64,000 bases of DNA, from positions 16,799,001 through 16,863,000 of the forward strand of contig JALGPY010000003.1 in assembly GCA_023055425.1 (NCBI GenBank), read 5' to 3'. Below the pieces are notes generated by a model. The model had not been told where the DNA came from. It did not search any database and saw nothing but the letters and a program-made list of their open reading frames with translations. A program made the translations under genes and the position numbers. Position 1 is the first letter of the stretch; every line of letters begins with the position of its first letter. Below, piece after piece: positions 39,192 to 49,693 of this stretch. This DNA is from Linanthus parryae. Taxonomy: Eukaryota > Streptophyta > Magnoliopsida > Ericales > Polemoniaceae.

Positions 39192-40145
39192 AGAAATAAC
39201 AATGAGAAATAACAATGGCACAGCTAGCACTTGCAAGTTGGATCCAACACTGCTTCCATGTATGAAATTGACTAACTTGATGAACAACATAAGCTATGTC
39301 GCGACAAGTAACTATAAATAAAACAGACTACAAACAATACGGTCAGATAGAGGTTAACATGTAAGAGAGTCAAATTCAGGTTGGAATCCAATTGAGGTGA
39401 CATTGTTAGCCATGCACAAGAAATTATATTAGGCTCATTCTTAGAATTTTGTTATATCGTATTCATGAGCATCAAAAGGTCCCGAAGCAATAAATCAGAG
39501 GCCACAAATCGTTCATCTCAAAATTGTGATTTAAGGACTCTTTCAGATAAGCCAAGCTTGAGCAATTTAGAAAAAAACTTGCCAAACTTAGCCTCAGAGG
39601 CTTTCTTCATGCCACGTTGTGTCAGAGGCAACCTAAGAGTCAAGAACTCAAGACTAGGTGGAGGCTGCACATACACCTCCTATATAAGATTATCCTTAAA
39701 CAAATGCACCCATAAGATTCATCTGGGTTAATAACCAATGTCTCTGAATAGCTACGACCATCACAATGCAGATTGTGGTGCGTCAGACAACCGGAATAAG
39801 GTATCCTCATAGTGGACACCATAATCCCGTGTGAATAATCCTTTCAACCAAGCGAGTATACTCATAGTCACTCTCATACTCAAATGTGCATTTCCTTGCC
39901 ACCGATCACAATTCTCAAGTTGGTTTAAAGACCTAGGAGGAACTCATCAGATAGTGAGTAGTCCGAACCACTTGTATGTACCTTTCGTCTTCTCAAGTGT
40001 CTTGAGGTAGTCATTTCCAGGGTCGGATTGAGAGGTAAGCCGATTATTTCGTTGCTTAGGGAACCAAAAATGAAGAGGCCACCTATGGGTATTTTAGTAA
40101 TTTCAGTAATATATTTAAATAATAGTTAATATTTACTATACTTAC
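39192..40145. other. Intergenic sequence without recognised features
   Basis: I see no domain, RNA gene or terminal repeat here. Frames of 60-88 codons on both strands (for example near 39465-39731) have no recognisable motif. Composition is ordinary. Confidence 0.5.
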
Positions 40146-42300
40146 CGATTACAAAATCAAGCAGTTAATTAAGGAATTAACTTTCCCTCTACCAGTTAAA
40201 ACTTATTCTTCGTAATACTATTGATGAAGCACAATCTGCCTTCATTAAGGGGCGCTTAATTTCTGATAATTCTATCATTGCTCTGGAGACTCTTCATACT
40301 ATTCATAACCAAAAAGGAAAAATTGGGTCTTTTTCTCTAAAATTAGATATGGCTAAAGCTTATGATAGAATTGAGTGGTCTTTTCTAAATCAAGTCCTTC
40401 TTAAGTTGGGTTTCCCTACTACCTTTGTTGATAAGATTATGAATTTTGTCACTTTCGTTTCCTTTTCGATTCTTATTAATGGTGAACAAACTGAAAAGTT
40501 CCTTCCAACTAGGGGTTTACGTTAAGGTGACCATCTTAGTCCTTATTTAATTCTGATTTGCACGGATGGTCTCTCTTCTCTTATCATAAACGTTGTCACT
40601 TCTAACACTTTAATTGGTATTAAACTGGGTCAGGGTTCCCCAAAAATTACCCATTTTCTGTTTCTGTTTGCCGATGATAGTATTTTCTTCGGTAAAGCCA
40701 CTCTTGAAAATGCTACTACTTTAAATTTCATCCTTCATCATTATTGTGCAGCTTCCAGTCAACAAATAAATAATGCTAAGTCTTCTATTATTTTTGGGCC
40801 GAGAGTTCTTTTGCATATTAAACAAAATATTTTCCAAATTCTCCGTATTCCTATTTATAACAATCACAATAAGTATTTGAGTCTTCCTACTCTTATTGGT
40901 AGAAATAAAAAATCTACTTTCCAATATGTCAAAACAAAAATTTGGAATAAGCTTTCGGGTTGGACTGAAAAGCTACTTTCTCCCGCGGTTACCCAATCTA
41001 TCCCGACATATATTATGTCTATTTACCACCTCCTGCCTCCTTCTACGGAATCAAACAACTTTTTACTAAATTTTGGTGGTCTAATAATCTCAATAAACGC
41101 AAAATCCATTGGAAAAATTGGGGACTTTTGTGCATTCTAAATCTATGGGAGGCTTAGGTTTTAGGCATATGTATGCTTTTAATATGGCGCTTTTTGGAAA
41201 ACAGATTTGGCTTATTCTTCGATATCCAACTTCCTTGCTTTCCATAGTTCTTAAAGGGAAATATTTCTACCATTATGATATTATTTCTTGCCAATCAAAT
41301 ACGTGATCTGATATTTGAAAAGGTCTAATTCATGCACGTGATATTGTCTTTCAGGGTGTTTGACAAGGGATTGGTAATGGCCGTAAACCACCATCGGTGG
41401 ATCCCCATTGGATTAGGCCGTAAGCCTTATAGCTATCCTACCCTTCCTTATAACTGTAGACCTTATCAAAACTGACCATACTTCGGATTGTGAAAAAAAA
41501 AAATCAAAATTTTCAGAAGATGAAGCAAATGCTATTATTCATATCTCTTTGAGTAACCCTCATTTATCTGATAACTTTGTTTGGTCTTCTTCCTCTGACG
41601 GTAATTATACTGTTAAGACAGCTGACCATGTAGCTGCCCCTGATTATTTTCCCAGATAACTACTCAAACTGTTCTAGCAGTAGTATTTCCAACAACAATT
41701 TCCTTTGGAAAAAAATCTGGAATCTTATCATTCCTCGTAAAATTAAAAAAAAAAAAAATCTTTGGAAATGTTTTAATCATTGTCTTGTAGTGAAAACAAA
41801 TATGCACAAGAAGGGGGTTTCTTTACCTCTACTTTGTGTTTTCTGTAATCGTCAAACTGGAGATGAATCTCATCTGTTTTTCGACTGTTCTTGGACTACT
41901 AAGCTTTTAGCTTCCTCTCCGTTAGAAATAAACTTTCAGCTTTCGAATCTTCCCTTTCAACAATGTTTTCGCCATTTGTTCATGACCTACAAAGATAACA
42001 TTGTTTAGATCTATAGCCATATGATTTGGAATATATGGTTGGAAAGAAATAATCGTGTTTTCAGGTCAGGAAAAAGGGCACCTTCGATTAATTGTCGACT
42101 GCTTTAGCAAATAACGAAGAGCTTGTGGAAAATACTTATCTTGTTCCGATATTGGTGCATGAAGGTTCATCTGAAGAGGTTGTCGGCGATAGATGGACTC
42201 ATCCTCCGATGGGTCGATTAAAGATGAATGTCGATGCGGCGAATCTAGGGTTAGCTGGTGTAAGAAAATTTGTAAAATCAAAGTTTGAGGGAGGGTATTA
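40146..42300 (+). pseudogene. Decayed 5'-truncated LINE (reverse transcriptase to RNase H)
   Basis: Starting near 40200 the + strand reads KLILRNTIDEAQSAFIKGR, then LDMAKAYDRIEWSFL (catalytic Asp present), TRGLR-stop-GDHLSPYL, FADDSIFFGKAT (the FADD active site) and the post-RT YLSLPTLIGRNKKS segment. A zf-RVT segment (LCVFCNRQTGDESHLFFDC, about 41835-41895) and the start of the RNase H domain (WTHPPMGRLKMNVDAA, about 42195-42240) follow. Frameshifts and stops are frequent. The endonuclease and ORF1 are missing. The 3' part of RNase H is lost after NVDAA. Position 42178, inside this remnant, is where the 14.1-kb duplication begins. Confidence 0.85.
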
Positions 42301-42637
42301 ACCAATGTCAAAGAAATCAAAGTTAAATGTTGTGTTAAGGTCCAAGAGGATCAAAATGAAGTCAAACTTGAAGTTCTGCACCATTTTCTGAAGATTGAAA
42401 AACCTGAGGTGATTTCTCTATGTTTCCTTAAGTTCTGGGGTCATTCTAAATTCCTCCACTTAAGAGGTCTTTCTCTATTTTCCAGAAGTCTTATTCAAAG
42501 CTGTCCCCATTGTTTTGTGGCTCTCCAAGAAGTACATGTTTTAGTGTGGTCTAAGTGTAATTTGGCCTATCCTTTCTACGGCTTAGATTTGTTCTCTCCA
42601 TCCAACGGGCTTTATTTCGACCGTTTGGTTCTCCATG

Positions 42638-42644
42638 TATAAAA
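42638..42644 (+). promoter_or_regulatory. TATA-box candidate upstream of a 45-codon ORF
   Basis: TATAAAA is followed by 'ccctctccgc' and then about 150 bp of leader-like sequence before an ATG at 42797. Spacing and context fit a plant core promoter, but there is no transcript support. The second duplication unit has the same site at 56750-56756. Confidence 0.3.
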
Positions 42645-42770
42645 CCCTCTCCGCATGTGTTTAGGGTTCATTATGTATTCTCCAAAATTGTGCAGCGAAG
42701 CTCTGCCAAAATCATCTATGAAATTCATTTGTGTTCTTCTCTTTACTGGGTTTAATCCCATCTGTTTAAC

Positions 42771-43354
42771 CTCCGTCATCTCTTATCACCACACCGATGG
42801 CTGCTACTTCTCCGGTGGTCCCATGCGGCATCGGTGTTAATTTGTGTCCATCAAGTCGGCGACTTGCAATATTTCACATATGTGGCTTGTCCGTTGAGGA
42901 TCTGGGTCATGCACACCCTCCTTGTACTCCATGAGGTATTTCTGAGCCAGATCTGCTAGTTAAGTTATCCAAAATTTATATTCTTGATTGGTGTGAAATA
43001 TATCCTCATTAATTTAATATTCTCCTCTCTGGTTTTCTCTCTTGTTTACTCTACAAATCCATTGAGATTTGATATCTCCTTTCAATGTGTTCTTCCGAGT
43101 ATGAATCTTCCTCCGTCATCTCTTATCACCACTCCGATGGCAGCTACTCTTCTCCGATGGTCCCATGCGGGGTCGTTGTTAATTTTTGTCTATCAAGTCT
43201 GGTGGCTTGCGATATTTCGCATCAGTATCTGGGCTGGTCGGTTGAAGATCTGGGTCATGCACACCCTCCTTGTTCTCCATGAGGTATTTCTGAGCCAGAT
43301 CTACTAGTTATCATATATATTCTTAATTGGTGTGACATATTCCGTCATTAATTG
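42771..43354. repeat. Local tandem duplication of about 245 bp, spacing about 339 bp
   Basis: The block 'cctccgtcatctcttatcac ... gatctgctagtta ... cattaatt' at about 42771-43016 recurs diverged at 43110-43354. The first copy holds an ATG-initiated 45-codon frame; in the second the frame has shifted. Both contain CATGAG|GTATTT, a donor-like site. Confidence 0.85.
42797..42934 (+). CDS. Possible 45-aa small ORF, unknown
   Basis: The frame begins MAATSPVVPCGIGVNLCPSS and ends ...DLGHAHPPCTP-stop. It has a TATA-like box 153 bp upstream and sits in the first copy of a local duplication. A donor-like GAG|GTATTT overlaps the stop. In the second local copy (43135 onward) indels break the same frame, which argues against strong selection. 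I do not recognise the peptide; it is either a small orphan gene start or a chance frame. Confidence 0.2.
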   Translation: MAATSPVVPCGIGVNLCPSSRRLAIFHICGLSVEDLGHAHPPCTP

Positions 43355-43670
43355 TTGGTTTCTTCATCATTTTTGGTAGAGTTTAATGTTGTTAATTATC
43401 ATTTATCGCCGTATGTGCCACAATATTTTACAATTGAATTGCAATAATATGGACATGCTATCAATCTACTTTCGTTGCAAGTTCATTGATAATCTTCGGA
43501 GCCCTAAAATGCTATTCCTGGCTCCTACCTTCCAGCCGGAGATCTAACATGTCCAAACTTAAGTTATCACCATATTTTGAGGTGTCAGATACTAAATTAA
43601 TAGCCAGCCCCACATTTAAGTTTTCCTCTCCCCATTTCACTCTGATAACTTCTCTGGAAAAAAGAGAAAA

Positions 43671-43829
43671 ATGGATCTTGAGGACGATGAAGACTCTGCG
43701 GGATATGTGCAGAGAAGAAGGGAACGCGAGAGATTTATGCGCGAGAGTGAGCACAAGTCCAGCAGGAACGGGGATTTTTCTTGTTCCATCTTAGGTTCGG
43801 ACGGATCGGATGATCAATATCCGTCTTGA
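43671..43829 (+). CDS. 52-aa charged small ORF, unknown
   Basis: MDLEDDEDSAGYVQRRRERE then FMRESEHKSS..., ending DQYPS-stop. It has an acidic start, an Arg/Glu-rich middle and a Ser/Asp/Gly-rich end, high complexity and no repeats, which looks more protein-like than most frames in this window. It may be an exon or a gene fragment; no splice sites or domain can be assigned. An identical copy lies at 57783-57941. It is 0.4 kb beyond the 3' end of the minus-strand F-box pseudogene. Confidence 0.3.
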   Translation: MDLEDDEDSAGYVQRRRERERFMRESEHKSSRNGDFSCSILGSDGSDDQYPS

Positions 43830-44234
43830 AATATATTCTTTTCTAAAAATAACGCGTTATTGAACAAATTAAATATTGATTATAGAAAGTATAAACAACT
43901 TCGAATAACTTCACTGGAACTCTCAAATCAAACATAAGAAGAAAGTACCTAAAACAACAAACTAGATATATTTTAGGAAGCCAAAATCTAGAACCTACAA
44001 CAGATGAATGAAACAGAAAGCCACATTGTAAGAAATTTTTCAATCATGAGCGCAGCTGCCAAGTCCCATTAATCATTCTCCGGACGAAAATATCGCCACG
44101 ATCTCTCTCTCGGACCCCAAATCAGCGGCGCTCTGAAATTGACCGATTCCAATTCATTTGACACTGTTGGAACAGAGTACCGGGTATCTCAGACAACAAC
44201 CGCTCGCGAACTTTTGCGTCTAGCCCTAATTCCC

Positions 44235-45376
44235 TCAAAGTTTTGCATACAATAACCAATTCCTGAATTTGTTTGAAGAATATCCAATACAAAGCACCAT
44301 GTTAAGATGTTCTAAAGAACGGTGGCCCATGAAAGCAAGAAGACCTTGACCAGTTATAGATAGGCAACGAGACACATCCAGCGACACCAGATTAGAGAAA
44401 TTCTTAGCAAGGACTAAAAGAGTAAAATCCGTAATGTTTGGAGAATATTTGATGTCCAAAACCTTCAAAGTTGGAATCGCAGCAATAATTTCCCCCGCCA
44501 CGTCGGTGATGCCACGCCCATAAAATGCCAAGATCAATTCCTCCAAGGAAGAGAACTTCTTTATATGCGGAAACCATACGTCAGTGACATCGTTGCACCA
44601 GTCGATCACCAGCTTCACCAGGCTCCTGGAAAGCATAGCACCGTTGGCCAACAATATGAAACCTTCCAAAGTGATTTGACTTGAACGTCCCAGATTTAAT
44701 ACTTTCAGCGAACAATTGGATCCTATGACTGCAAAAGTTTCATCCGTGACCCGGGTTTTCGCACCTAAATCCAACTCCACTAAATTCTTATACGAAATGA
44801 GAAGGGAAATAAGTCCCGAACCGCCAACTCGCTGCCTCCATCTCAGCACTACCTTAACCAAGTTCTTACAATGTTAGTGATTAAACCATCATCACTAACA
44901 TCACAAGCCTTCAATGGCTGAAAATGATGATCTCCCACACGACGACTAGTGATCCCATGGCCGTTAAGCTAAAGAACTTGGAGTTTAGGGTACGATCTAG
45001 CTACAAGTTCGATGTCCTCGTTGGTTATTTTCACGGAACAATGAAATTCTACGATGTTTGGGAATCGGGTGACGAGTCTAGGTAAATGACAACATGCGAT
45101 AACACGGAGAGCTTTTCGGTTCATACCTTCGATGCGCAACCTTTGTTTGCATACGAGAGAGACTGATTTTCTGTCACCATTGTTTTCGATCTGGCTGAGA
45201 ATGACGGAAAGCAGGTCGTTGTTGTCACCGTGAAAGACCCAATTGGTGGCGTCGGAGGCTACGAACTTGGTGGCGTCGTTGTTAGTGATTCCCGAGGGTT
45301 TCCTGTAAGGGTTTCTGATCACCGGCGCAGATAGGGGCAGGGTTTTGAATTGTGGTTCAGTTTTAATCCTCACCAT
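44235..45376 (-). pseudogene. F-box/LRR (FBXL-type) gene, interrupted
   Basis: The N-terminal part (45376-44969, start MVRIKTEPQFKTLPL) has an F-box core (DLLSVILSQIENNGDRKSVSLVCKQ, then the R-I-E-G pattern) and a first LRR (PNIVEFHCSVKITNEDIELVARSYPKLQVL). A TAG then stands where the paralogue at 47036 has CAA. The homologous frame continues (LNGHGITS..., FQPLKACDVSDDGL), followed by an indel near 44870 that shifts the frame. The second part (44861-44235) has five or six LRRs (KNLVELDLG, KVLNLGRSSQITLEGF, SLEELILAFYGRGITD, LKVLDIKYSPNITD, NLVSLDVSRCLSITGQGL, SLEHLNMVL). F-box/LRR proteins are substrate receptors of SCF ubiquitin ligases. The stop plus frameshift suggest a pseudogene. A short intron using the GTAAG near the indel is possible but would not remove the stop. 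Confidence 0.8.
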
Positions 45377-45526
45377 CGCTAATTTGGGAGAAGAATTTTG
45401 CGATGGTAACGGGACTTCAGAGACAAAGGTTTGATTTGTACGAGACTGAGAGAGAGAGAGGAGACTTCGATGAAATTGAGGTGGAAATGACTACATGGTA
45501 ACCTATACTCACTAGGTTTCATCTTG

Positions 45527-45851
45527 TAAGGGCATCTCCAACCCTATGGGGGGAGGGGGGAAATCGTATTTTTATACTGTTCATGTCCAACCATATGAGG
45601 GGAGGGGGAGGGGTGCTATGTGGTGACATTTTGCCTTGGGTGAGGGCATGTCCATGGGGATTTCCCCATGGACATGCCCTCACCCAGGGCAAAAACATTC
45701 CCCATAGCACCCCTCCCCATCCCCGTCCCCTCACATTGTTGGAGACGAGTAGTAGTTCGGGGGTGGGGGAGGGGGGAAATGGTGGGCCCGTGGGGGGAGG
45801 GGGATGGGGAGGTGAGAGGAGGGGAAAAGGCATGGGTTGGAGATGCCCTAA
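45527..45851. mobile_element. Foldback Tourist-like MITE in the F-box 5' flank
   Basis: GGGCATCTCCAACCC (45530-45544) and its exact complement GGGTTGGAGATGCCC (45834-45848) are flanked by TAA on both sides (45527-45529 and 45849-45851), the PIF/Harbinger signature. The interior is a further long inverted repeat centred at about 45662 (TGAGGGCATGTCCATGGGGA facing TCCCCATGGACATGCCCTCA), so most of the 319 bp can fold into a hairpin. It separates two related copies of the F-box upstream region. A second identical element is at 59642-59960, and a related single end is at 37699. Confidence 0.88.
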
Positions 45852-45935
45852 GAGTACCTTACATGCAATAATTACGGGGCTTCAGAGAGACAAGTTTCAT
45901 CCTGTAAGAGAACCCTACCTGCGATGGGGGTAGGG

Positions 45936-46983
45936 TTTTGCAGAGAGAGAGAGAGAAATAGAGAAGGAGAGAGAGAAGGGTTCGATGAAATTGAGGTCGA
46001 AATGACTACCTCGGCAAACTTGACACGACAAGGGCTGAGGTGGTACGTATGGCAAACTTGACACGACAAGCGGGCCCAAACAACACTCCGACCAATCTCT
46101 ACCGCTTGGTCTTCCCTTAGTTAATTACTAGGGTGGATCATGTGCCTTCCGCACTAAATTTTTTGTTTGGCTTCATTTACTTTTCATTCTTAGCTATTGG
46201 ATCTAAAGTTGATCTAACAACCATTAAGATGCCAACACTACTGAGATAAATAGTAAATGTCCTTCCTTAGTATAAAGATTCTCTATGGCCAATGAGATCG
46301 GTGAAAAGATACATCATTTACCTTAAGGAATGACCACATTCAGAAAATCCGAATAGAAAAATTGAGAATGGCGGTACGAGTTTAACAAAACAACTACCTT
46401 ATAGGAAAATGCTGATTCTAAGTTTTTCTATTCCGATTGTTGAGTACGTTCGTTACTTAAGGTAAATGTTGCATCTTATTGTCAATGACACTGGACAGAG
46501 AATAGCTGACCAAAGGAAGACAACGTGATCTAGACTGGTCGAGCAGTCTTGATTGGACAACATTTGTCAAATGAGTCATTTGAACATAATTCAAGCCATT
46601 GACCTAGCCCTCTGAATAGTGGATTATTTTGTGCAATCCTACTAAATTTCTCGGGTTGGCATTGATCTGGCATTGATCTGCTTCCGCAGAGGTGGAATCC
46701 CCTAACTTCCAAAAACAAAGAGCCAAGTGGAGCATGCATGAAGGAGTCAGATGCTTCTTCTATTCTTTTCCCTGGCGCAGCGTCATGTGTGGCTTTATTT
46801 ATTCCCTCATTCGATTCTACAATGTATGATTGTATCACGAACTACAATGTGTGTCCCTGAAGCCTCGCTTGCACCCCCTCAGCCCTTGTCATGTCAAGTG
46901 TGTCGAGGTAGTCATTTCGACCTCACTTTCATCGAACCCTTCTCTTTCTATCCCTCTCTCTTTCTCTCTCCATATCAATCTCG
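45936..46983. repeat. Inverted 5' flanks of the two F-box pseudogenes
   Basis: Arm 1 (about 45936-46050: 'gagaagggttcgatgaaat', 'gaggtcgaaatgactacctc', 'acacgacaagggctgagg') is the reverse complement of arm 2 (about 46878-46983) with a few mismatches. The arms are the leader and promoter regions of two F-box copies that point away from each other, so the pair is an inverted, head-to-head gene duplication. A further diverged copy of arm 1 lies at about 45380-45500, which makes the 5' flank of the minus-strand copy locally duplicated as well. Confidence 0.8.
46306..46477. mobile_element. Small inverted-repeat element, 172 bp
   Basis: The ends AAGATACATCATTTACCTTA and (reverse complement of the right end) AAGATGCAACATTTACCTTA match for about 22 bp. 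A second matching block (GAATAGAAAAA.T.AGAA) completes arms of about 62 nt around a loop of about 55 nt. This looks like a MITE or snapback element. I find no clear target duplication, so the class is open. A copy is at 60418-60589. Confidence 0.6.
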
Positions 46984-47035
46984 TATAGTCTCTTAAGCGC
47001 CATAACGATCTCATATTTCTTCTCCGGAATTAGAG

Positions 47036-47680
47036 ATGGTGAGGACAAGAATTGAATCAACATTCAAAACCCTAACCCCATCTACGACAGTGATCAGAAA
47101 CCCGTAGAGGGCACCTTCGGGAACGACTAACAAGTACGCTGTCAAGTTCGTAGCCACCGACGTCGCCAATTGCGTCTTCCACGGCAACAAAAAAGATCTG
47201 ATTTCTGTCATTCTCGGTCAGATCGAAAGCAAGGATGAAAGAAAATCAGTTTCTCTCCATTGCAAACAATGGATGCGCATCGAAGGTATGATCAGAAAAG
47301 CTCTCCATGTAATCGCACGTTGTCATTTACCTAATCTCATCATATGATTTCCCAACATCATAGAATTTCATTGTTATGTGAGGATAACCAACAGCGACAT
47401 CGAACTTGCGGCTAGATCTTACCATAAAATCCAAGTTCTTCAACTTAATGGGCATCGTCACTAGTGTGGAGGATCGTTTTCAGCCATTGAAGGCTTGTTA
47501 TGATGTCAACAATGATGGTTTAGTCTTTGTTACCAAATACTATAAGAACTTGATTAAGGTAGGGTTGAGATGGAAGGAGAGAGTTTGCGGTTCCGGATTC
47601 CTTCTCATTTTATCTAAAACTTGGTGGAGTTGCATTTAGGAGCAAAAATCGAGTCACGGATGAAACCCTTTCCACGCGGG
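47036..47680 (+). pseudogene. Second F-box/LRR pseudogene, truncated, opposite strand
   Basis: The frame MVRTRIESTFKTLTPSTTVI starts at 47036 and aligns with the start of the minus-strand paralogue. A TAG follows at codon 24 (RNP-stop), then the F-box (DLISVILGQIESKDERKSVSLHCKQ) and first LRR (PNIIEFHCYVRITNSDIELAARSY). Another stop interrupts at LII-stop-FPN, and frame changes follow (FQPLKACYDVNNDGLVFVTKYYKNLIKVG). Similarity ends at ...ESRMK, which corresponds to RVTDET in the paralogue, so the remaining LRRs are missing. It is clearly non-functional. It lies 0.15 kb before the Mutator-like element. Confidence 0.82.
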
Positions 47681-47818
47681 GGGGCGTCGTCGGTGGCACA
47701 TGAGCCTCACACGCCGCCTTCACGTGCTACGGTGATTTTTATATCCAGCGGTCTCATATCCTCGTTCTGATCCCGATTATGTGTTCAATTCCCAGTTTAA
47801 CATGTTTGGAAAACACGA

Positions 47819-49496
47819 TTTAACTATGGGTAAAAGACACTTTGCACCCTTGTACTTCATGCAAAAAAATCACACTACTACCCTGACGAATAATTACACA
47901 TTGCACCCTTGTAACTGACGGAACCCAACGACACTTCGAAAAGACCGTTCTACCCTCAACATTTTGAAAATTGCAAGCTATATATCTCCTTTCTCCATCT
48001 CCTTTCCCTCATTCTTCTTATCTTCAAAACTCTAACCCTAGCCGCCACTGATACCACTACCCTTCTGCTTCTGGGCGGTGTACCAGATCCCGTCATCGTG
48101 CCTTTTTCGCCGTGGCGATGCTTGTTTGAGAACCCAGAAGTCTATTATCTCGTCCAAACCGAGTCGAAGCCTTGAAGCCCCCAATTTTGCTGTTACTTTC
48201 TTCTTGACCAAATCGAAGGATGAATCGGGAGTTTCTTGGGTGGAATCCGTCTCTCGTCCGGTTCTTCTTTTGATTCTTCTTCTTCTCTAACTCTAGAAGC
48301 CGCCACTAACCCTCCCTTCTCCATCCTTCTTCTGATCCTCTCTTGTATCTCTTTCTCTGTCTCCCCTTCTTCACCATATCTGCAAACATTCAACCCAAAG
48401 CAAAAGGTAACACCCACCAAATCTCATCACTGTTCGAAAGTGAAGGCAGATTTGTAATGAAAGGGGCAGTACCCAGAACATTACCCCAACCAACAGAAAG
48501 ATCTCTGAACTCTCTCTCCGGCGTCGATTCTCTCTTCTCTCTCTCTCAAACTCTGTATTCTAGATAAAATATTGTGAATGGGTCTGTGTTTGGATTAATT
48601 TGGGTTTGAATTTTGTTTTCCTGGGTTTCAGCAAGCTGACATGGGTTTAGTTTCTTGGTTTAGCTTCTTAGAGTGATGATGATGATAATGATGTCAGGTC
48701 TCTTGGTTTAGCATATTTTCTATTGAGAATATGACCCAAATTGTGTTAGAACAAATGGATAAGTTGTGGATTAAGTAGATCGTATTGGGTTGATACTTCT
48801 TCTTTCTGAAAATGGGTAGCTTCCACGAACACGATTAATTATAAAAAAGAGTTTGCAATCTACTGGGTTTGTGGAAGCAACAAAATGTTCGTACTATCTG
48901 AGTTTAGGAGCTGTAAATTGGAGACATGCTTGCGACAAGCATTTAGGAGGTTATATGGTTCAGAGAAGGTTGGGGTTCAAGCTATATCCAAAAGATATCT
49001 TAGGATCTAATTCTTCTTCTAATTAATCGAAGTCTTCTTCTTCTTCTTCCACCATTATGATGCTTCAAGCTTTTTTTGTAAGAGATTTTGCATCAGTAGA
49101 GGATCTAGTAAGCTATTTTCTTTGTTTTGATTATTATGAAGAGTACTTTGTGCTTTATAACGATCTCCTTCTTCATTATTGTTGTTGCAATCTCAATGTT
49201 CTTCGCGTTCTTGATATTTTTACTGTTCTTGATTATTCAGATGTAAAATTAAACAAGAGGCAATATCTGGACGAAAGACAAGAGGCAATATATGGAGAAA
49301 AAAAATACAGGGGAAATATGGTCCAAAAATGTGGTGTCACCCATCGTCCTAACGTAATATGGTAGAAGGGTGCTATGTGTCCCAACGTTTTTTTCGTTTC
49401 AGGGGTGTAAAGTGTAATTGTTCATACGTCAGGGTAGTAGAGTTTCTATTTGCCTAAGTACAAGGGTGCAAAGTGTCTTTTACCCTTTAACTATAA
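47819..49496. mobile_element. Non-autonomous Mutator-like element, 1660 bp, with 9-bp duplication
   Basis: The element (47828-49487) begins GGGTAAAAGACACTTTGCAC and ends with the complement GTGCAAAGTGTCTTTTACCC. Similarity between the ends continues inward for about 100 bp ('actaccctgacg', 'attacac.ttgcaccc'). TTTAACTAT flanks both ends (47819-47827 and 49488-49496), the 9-bp duplication typical of Mutator-like elements. No transposase is present. The interior looks gene-derived: a leader-like 'actctaaccctagccgcc' (about 48030), a Ser/Leu-rich frame, a donor-like AAAAG|GTAACACC at about 48407, and a 60-codon open stretch near 48840-49025 (STGFVEATKCSYYLSLGAVN, then a region ending LGFKLYPKD). 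It may therefore be a Pack-MULE. Confidence 0.85.
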
Positions 49497-49693
49497 GATC
49501 TAAACAGTCCAGATTAATACAACTTCGAAACTCTAAATGTAATATCCCGTCCCTCATCGAGATATTGTGGATTAGATGTATATGTAACCCTTTAACTATA
49601 AGATCTAAACAGTCCAGATTAATACAGCTTCGAAACTCTAAATGTAATATCCGGTCCCTCATCGAGATATTGTGGATTAGATGTATATGTAGT
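49488..49693. repeat. 103-bp direct tandem duplication at an LTR start
   Basis: 'tttaactataagatctaaac' occurs at 49488 and again at 49591, and the whole 103-bp block (through 'gtaatatcc.gtccctcatcgag') is repeated with a few substitutions. Each block ends in the first part of the LTR described next. Confidence 0.9.

Noticed and set aside
42178..42240. Homologous recombination between the LINE fragments at 42.2 and 56.2 kb as cause of the duplication
   Set aside because: The fragments are in opposite orientation and are different LINE sequences. Only GGT is shared at the junction.
45519..45933. Long frames of 104 and 116 codons on both strands near the F-box 5' flank
   Set aside because: They run through the foldback MITE. 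Pro/Gly richness comes from its C/G-rich palindrome.
46530..46838. 102-codon minus-strand frame duplicated at 60642
   Set aside because: Duplicated only through the 14.1-kb event. No motif, and a short direct repeat (ggcattgatct twice) lies inside it.
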